Shown here in pieces: positions 59,481 through 64,000 of a DNA stretch of 64,000 bases. The DNA lies in NCBI RefSeq assembly GCF_019112545.1, contig NW_025064900.1:302325-366324 (forward strand). Direction: 5' to 3'. This DNA is from Guyanagaster necrorhizus. Taxonomy: Eukaryota; Basidiomycota; Agaricomycetes; Agaricales; Physalacriaceae. Numbering within the stretch: position 1 is the stretch's first letter; every line of letters starts with the position of its first letter. The translations under genes and the position numbers were made by a program. The notes under the pieces are model-generated. The model did not search any database and was not told the origin of the DNA. It saw nothing but the letters and a program-made list of their open reading frames with translations.

Positions 59481-60380
59481 TCGGCTATGCTGAGGTCAGT
59501 TATGGTGAGCTCGATTCATTTCTCATACTCGCTGATTTTGAGTCAGACCTCGACATAGTCGGTTATATCCCTGTTCTTGTTCCATGTTCCATCCACATTG
59601 TAGATGTGGGACAGAATGGCTGCCTTTTGAGTGTTCAAGCTGTGTTGGTTCATGAAGTGCTTATTGATGGTGCTAGTGATACAGCCCGAGTCGAGGAGGG
59701 CCAAGACTGCAAATGTCTCCCAAGTGTCTAGTGTCTCAAGCTGACACTTGACATTCATAGTTTGACCAAGTCATCTGCAGATTTGATGGGAAGCACATTT
59801 GAGCTCGTGTAACCATTCCAACTGTAAATCAAGACAGTCAGAGGATTCGGGAGGCTAGGTGAAGAGTAGAGTAGTCTCTTCATCCACTTCGATTTGGTGA
59901 TATGGATGAGTCCACATCTTGAGTTTCACCATTTTTTCCTCAAGGGTGGGTGCTTCATGAATGGATCATAGAGTCCACTTGGCTGTCCAGGGTTTGATCT
60001 ATCTGGTCTTGTTAACCATTGGGTTTTCCAGCTGCACGAGTGCTTCATGGACTTTGGTCGGGAGAGCCAGGTGCTCTTCTCTGAGCTTGGCTGGTAGGAC
60101 TATCAGTTTGGCTTTGAGAGGCTCTGCATGGCTCCAGAGGAAGGAGGTGTCATCTTTCTCATCAGGAACCTCTTCGACAGTTACCTTGGGGTGTCTCTCA
60201 CCCTGTTCGGCCCTCTTGAGGGGCACTTGAGTTTTTGGCTCTTCAGTCATAGTCTTGGTGAGAGCTAACAATACATATTTATTAGTAAATATAGAGACAA
60301 TATCCTTTGTAGCTATTTGTCCACTGAGTCCAGACTTACCCTTCTGTGGAGAAGCTGAGCCAGCTACTTTCCCACAGGTT
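59481..60380 (-). pseudogene. Element F protease and pol N-terminus
   Basis: The pol frame opens near 60380 where the gag frame stops (AAG TAG; the -1 frame reads GTAGCT). It is open to 59999 with V-T-V-E-E-V-P-D-E-K-D-D and continues to the protease signature L-A-L-L-D-S-G-C at about 59700 within the open stretch 59758-59543. This is the pol frame shared with RT. Confidence 0.8.
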
Positions 60381-61360
60381 CTTTTACCTCCTCGATTTTG
60401 GAGGTAGCTGCCATAGGTTCCTTTTCCTCGGCAGACTTTGATTCTCCTTCTTCTGTCTCCATGATCAACTTGAGCAGCTGCCAGATATTGGTGGTACTCC
60501 ACTTTGGCTTGGATCACTTGGGGCAATCCTTGTGGAGATAGCCTTTCTCTCCACAGCCAAAGCACTTCCCCTCTTTCTTCAACTTGTCAATGTCCATGGG
60601 TTTTCTCTGGCCACTGAACATGGTACTGGTGGTGGTCTTCTTGTCACTGGTGGAGTTGCTGCTTGAGCTTGTCAAGCCAGCAGGTTTGGATCCTGAGAAT
60701 CTGGCAGATGGACCAGCTGCCTTTGTCTTCTTGGCAGTTGGTCAGTTGAATGGTCCAGAGCTATGGGTGACTTCTTGAGCCCAGCACTGGCATTCAGCAT
60801 CCATAATAAGGATGCGTTTCTTCCATTCGTCATAGTTGGTCAGCATGAATTTGCTGATCATGCTGATCATATCGATATGCTGGCAAATGATGTCAGACTT
60901 TAGTGCACAAACAAGATTTCCCTTGTTGCTCTTATCAGTGGTTTCACTGGCAAGCTTCATCTCTTTTTTGAGTTCGACGAAATACTCAGTGGCAGTCTGA
61001 GTATCTTGCTTGACTTTGTACATCTTGACTAGATGTACTTCTTTGATGGCCAGGTCAGAGAATTTGACCTAGAGCTCCTCCACGAATTTGGTTCATGTGG
61101 GGAAGTGATGATGGCCAGTGGATGCTGACTAATATTCTTATGCTTTAAGGACCCACCAGTCCAGTGCCTTTTCCTCAAATAAGGACATCGCAAAGGCTAT
61201 TTTATGCGAGTCCAGAAAGAGAGCAGTGATATGTATTTGGAAGTACAGATTGCACTGGACCAGGAATCGGACCAGATCCTTATAGTGCCCCTTGAAGGGG
61301 GCAGGTTCTCTCATGAATTTGACCCTCATTTGGGTCCAGGGGGCCTTGTTCCCCATCCGT
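60378..61360 (-). pseudogene. Element F gag capsid and nucleocapsid
   Basis: Capsid open pieces at 61356-61138 (K-D-L-V-R-F-L-V-Q-C-N-L-Y-F, K-A-L-D-W-W-V-L-K) and 61023-60742 (T-E-Y-F-V-E-L-K-K). The zinc knuckle at 60564-60523 reads C-F-G-C-G-E-K-G-Y-L-H-K-D-C, with the ligand His changed to Tyr (CAC to TAC). All are in one frame, one nucleotide out of register with pol. Confidence 0.87.
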
Positions 61361-61379
61361 CCAGTCAGCCATTGAGGTG

Positions 61380-63109
61380 GTGTCGATGGTCACCACTTGT
61401 TTGGTCCCTGAGGTAGAGACCAAAGACTTTTTTGTCCAGCAGCAGTTGTTGCCAAACCCCCACTCAGGCTGCTTGATGAGGGTGGTGACAGTGGTAAATA
61501 TACTGGATCCACTAGAGGCAGCTCAGCATTTCCAATGTCCACTGGTGGTGCTGGTGGGACAATGTTGGCCCATGGATCAGCTAATGAATCGGCAGCTGCC
61601 AATAGTTGAAAGCTGTTCTGTCAAGAGTGGTTTGGCATCTCAGGCCAAGGTGCCTCTGCAGCATGTATGGGACCATACTATTTGTATTGGTATAGTTCTG
61701 GCACTAAATAGGGGTGATAGAGGTAAAGGGAGTTGAAATTAAATATTGCAGTTGCCTGCACACTATACAAGAAAATGTCCTCTCACTCTTTGCTCCATAG
61801 GGTCATTGCTCAGCGGTGACCCAGTTCTCCCTTGTGCCAACTGATTGAATCAGTTAGCATCACTGCCACCTCCTCCTATATCCTCTGATACTCTTCAGTG
61901 AGCCATGTGGCATGCTTGCTCGACATCTCAGTGAGTGTGGAGTCAGTGCTGGTCATGGAGGTCATGGGTGTAGTGGACCTCCGAAGGGTGCAAGAGGAAG
62001 GAGATGCTCAGGCAGGTGCCTTCCCCTTGCTGTGTCGAGAATATCTTGATGCCTCTGAAGGTGGTTGAGGGACTGGGTGTCAGAGTGCATGAGCACTTGG
62101 AGATCATTGGACCAGGGTCTTGATCAGTCTGGGGACAGAGTGGGAACTCCTTAGGACTGAGGGTGTGGACTGGGGCTGGTTGGCCCCAGAAGTCATAGGC
62201 AAGGAAGGCCTCATGGTGGGAGCAGGCCTCCAGCCAATGTATGACCCTCCTCTCTCTACTCTATGCATGGTGTGCCTCCAACTGCTGATGGATCCTCCCA
62301 AGAATATCATTGAAGATGAGAGGGGCAGTGGAATCTGCACTGCCACCATGATGAGGCAGGAAATAGGGTGGTGAAGGAGTGTTGTCCTCCAGTAGTCATC
62401 ACAGATCTGGTCCACAGGAGATGGGTGTGGCTCATCTGGAGCCATATGTGGAGTGGTCAGAGACCATGGGGGTGACCCTCGGAGTAGGGTCAGGGTATTC
62501 AAGCATGGGTGCTCAGATGGGAATGGGAGTGTGGGCCACTCCTGATCATAGGGGAGAGACTCTCCACTCAGGTTCAGACTTAGAGTCTGAGGAGATAATA
62601 ATCAGGCTATCAGCCTATCCACCATGTGATCCACATTGCCATGGATCTCCTGGGAGGCCAAAAGGCTCCACTCCTTCCAGAGCTCATCATTTGTCATCGG
62701 ATGAGGACAAGTCATTGTTGAGGTCATTGGCAACCTCAATCTTGGGTGTTTGGGCACTCTCAAGCCCTCAGAGGATGATTCCTCCTTTGGCACTAATATC
62801 TTGTTCTTCAATTGGCACATTCGGAAGAGGAAGTCAGACTTCCTTGATACTTGGGAAGCAGGCCATTTCAACCCACTCGAGTATGTCAAATGTGTATCAT
62901 GTCGACTGGAGTTCATACCGGTATAGGATGACATATGAATGAGGCCAGCAGGGTTGGAGAATGCAGGGACAGGGACCGAACCAACTGGCTGTCTGTTGGC
63001 AGCACCAGTGGATGATCTCCCATTGGTAGACATAGGAGACATAGAACATGAACAGTAGAACCGCCACAGAAAAGAGAAGGATAGTGAGTATTAGTAGGAG
63101 GATGTTCAT
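61380..63109 (-). pseudogene. Element F gag N-terminal region with hydrophobic segment
   Basis: ATG at 63109, 53 bp from the LTR. The first 70 codons are open and start with an uninterrupted hydrophobic run (L-L-L-I-L-T-I-L-L-F-S-V-A-V-L-L-F-M-F-Y), followed by Y-V-Y-Q-W-E-I-I-H-W. The downstream frame has a Ser/Asp/Glu-rich stretch (about 62620-62560) and a Pro/Ser-rich stretch at 61602-61390. A single strong membrane-spanning segment is predicted by eye. The capsid frame downstream is different, so whether this is one Gag or a separate small ORF is open. Confidence 0.7.
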
Positions 63110-63147
63110 GTGGTACTTCTGACTGTTGTCAGGAGAAGGGCAGGTTC

Positions 63148-63160
63148 AGCTTCAGACTAA
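63148..63160 (-). promoter_or_regulatory. Element F primer-binding site (self-priming type)
   Basis: TTAGTCTGAAGCT (minus), one base after the LTR, is the perfect 13-nt reverse complement of AGCTTCAGACTAA starting at 63330 in the LTR, 34 nt after the TATA box at 63364. Sequence differs from B-E (CAGAC against CGAGC) yet pairing is kept. Confidence 0.8.
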
Positions 63161-63161
63161 T

Positions 63162-63633
63162 TGTTAGCAACCAACTACTACAAACAAACCAAAACTCAAG
63201 GCTGTGCTTTGCATTCAAGCAATCAGCACAAGAGGAGGTCTGAAGAGAGCAGGAAGTGTCTCAATCGAGTCAGGCAATACTGAGAGTTCAGTCAGAAGAG
63301 TATTGGGAGAATAAACTTTAGTCTGAAGCTGGGGCTTAAGGCCACAGTGGTGCTACCTTATATACAAAAGAGTGTATGCTAATAATAAGTAAAGACAGTG
63401 TGGTATAGGGCCAGTAGTCATACCAGAGGCATCTGATATACAAGTGTCACAGTAAAGACAGTGTAGTATCATACTGTAGTAGTCCTGTAATGACATAAAT
63501 ACATGAGTATATCAGCATGTTGTGCTGCAGCTTGAGGTTGCAGTACAACAAAGGTGTGGGAGTAGTGCATGAATGACATGGGGAGTGATGCAGGTGAAGA
63601 ACATGAGGGTGTGAAATAGTCACATTCATAACA
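63162..63633 (-). repeat. Element F 5' LTR
   Basis: TGTTAGCAAC...TCATAACA, 472 bp. TATATAAGG at 63364 (minus), predicted transcript start at 63330. Confidence 0.93.
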
Positions 63634-63833
63634 TAAAGGCTCTTTTTTGGTCATCCTTTTGTTGTTTTTATTTTATTGATCCTGTATTTCCTGAGCATTA
63701 ACCGCAGATACCGATCTTACAGAGGAGACAATTATGATTCTTCATATACCTTGTGGTTGGTCTTCAAGGAGGCCTACTTCATGCCTCCCCCATACTTACC
63801 TTGCACCCCTAGTCATCACAATATTGTATCCGG
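63634..63833 (+). other. Right flank of F; possible exon fragment
   Basis: A plus-strand frame from 63676 (N-R-R-Y-R-S-Y-R-G-D-N-Y-D-S-S-Y) is open up to the X4 boundary and looks protein-like, but I cannot assign it. The last four bases, CCGG (63830-63833), are X4's target site. Confidence 0.4.
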
Positions 63834-64000
63834 TGAAGAGTACCTGAGTGCGCGCAAGGTGAAAACGGATACAGCAGAGCGTTATCCACTGACCACACTC
63901 ACACCAACACACACACAAAACTCTTAGTTCGTGGGGGGATTATAATGCGATAAAGTAGTATTCAACAAATGTAATTGTTTTCTTCAATGAGATCACAGTG
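63834..64000 (-). mobile_element. Repeat X copy 4 (reverse), cut by window end
   Basis: Starts TGAAGAGTACC, the reverse complement of the X end. Aligns with 2040-2208 and 24520-24693 but retains six CpGs where X1 has none, so it is the youngest copy. Preceded by CCGG. Given its orientation it is a solo LTR or the 3' LTR of an element extending beyond the window. Confidence 0.82.

Larger units (their letters stand above)
55592..63633 (-). mobile_element. Element F: complete minus-strand chromovirus, least decayed
   Basis: Two 472 bp LTRs in exact register (constant offset of 7570) with a perfect 5 bp duplication TAAAG (55587-55591 and 63634-63638). Internal gag-pol with chromodomain on the minus strand; purine tract AGGGGGTAT before the 3' LTR. 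It has the longest open segments of any element here (277 codons of protease-RT at 59479-58646) but still has stops in all domains. It sits inside the gene island. Confidence 0.95.

Noticed and set aside
62379..62942. 187-codon plus-strand frame
   Set aside because: Lies antisense to element F's gag N-terminal region and has no recognisable motif. Long antisense frames are expected in CpG-poor, TG/CA-rich sequence.
1..64000. Classical CpA-to-TpA RIP as the main mutation process
   Set aside because: The differences examined between LTR pairs and between target duplications are mostly TG/CA splits of a former CG, which points to CpG deamination. A dinucleotide count would settle the share of each.
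1..64000. rRNA, tRNA or CRISPR features
   Set aside because: No matching structure or repeat-spacer array was seen on either strand. The window is eukaryotic in character.

Overview
This window looks like a transposon graveyard from a filamentous basidiomycete, most likely a mushroom-forming fungus (Agaricomycetes). The evidence is (i) six chromodomain-type Ty3/gypsy (chromovirus) elements with fungal gag-pol sequences, (ii) 46-70 nt introns with GTRNGT donors and CTNAY-like branch points, (iii) relics of a laccase and a Cu/Zn superoxide dismutase, and (iv) extreme CpG depletion: homologous copies repeatedly carry TG in one copy where the other has CA, as expected when methylated CpG decays. 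The species assignment is inference.

Layout, left to right. 1-10751 is element A (minus strand), a chromovirus whose 3' LTR is cut by the window start and by a 1.87 kb repeat (X1). Its internal part carries an antisense, intron-containing zinc/coiled-coil pseudogene and a 1.41 kb LTR-like insertion (Y). A is inserted in element C (minus), of which the gag region and 5' LTR remain (10752-12823). 12824-13671 is AT-rich with nothing recognisable. 13672-43538 is one old plus-strand element, D, blown apart by nested insertions: element B (15139-25124, plus, itself hit by X2), two solo LTRs (27659-28251 and 28277-28735), element E (30625-39732, minus, with a second Y in its 3' LTR), and X3 in D's 3' LTR (40959-43166, itself hit by a solo LTR at 41629-42052). 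43539-55591 is a non-LTR island with a decayed laccase (minus), an SOD gene whose core exons are open (plus) and several unidentified decayed exons. 55592-63633 is element F (minus), the least decayed copy, with a perfect TAAAG target duplication. 63634-64000 is flank plus the start of a young, CpG-rich X copy (X4).

How the parts work together. All six elements show the parts of a Tf1/sushi-like self-primed retrotransposon. A TATA box lies 34-35 nt upstream of a segment whose reverse complement is found immediately after the LTR, where the primer-binding site belongs. Elements B-F also share two further features: a hydrophobic, membrane-segment-like N-terminus about 55 nt after the 5' LTR, ahead of the capsid/zinc-knuckle region, and (where readable) a pol frame that opens at -1 exactly at the gag stop codon. 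Target duplications are 5 bp for B, E, F and two solo LTRs, but 4 bp, often CCGG-like, for the X and Y repeats. That implies a second integrase class in the same genome.
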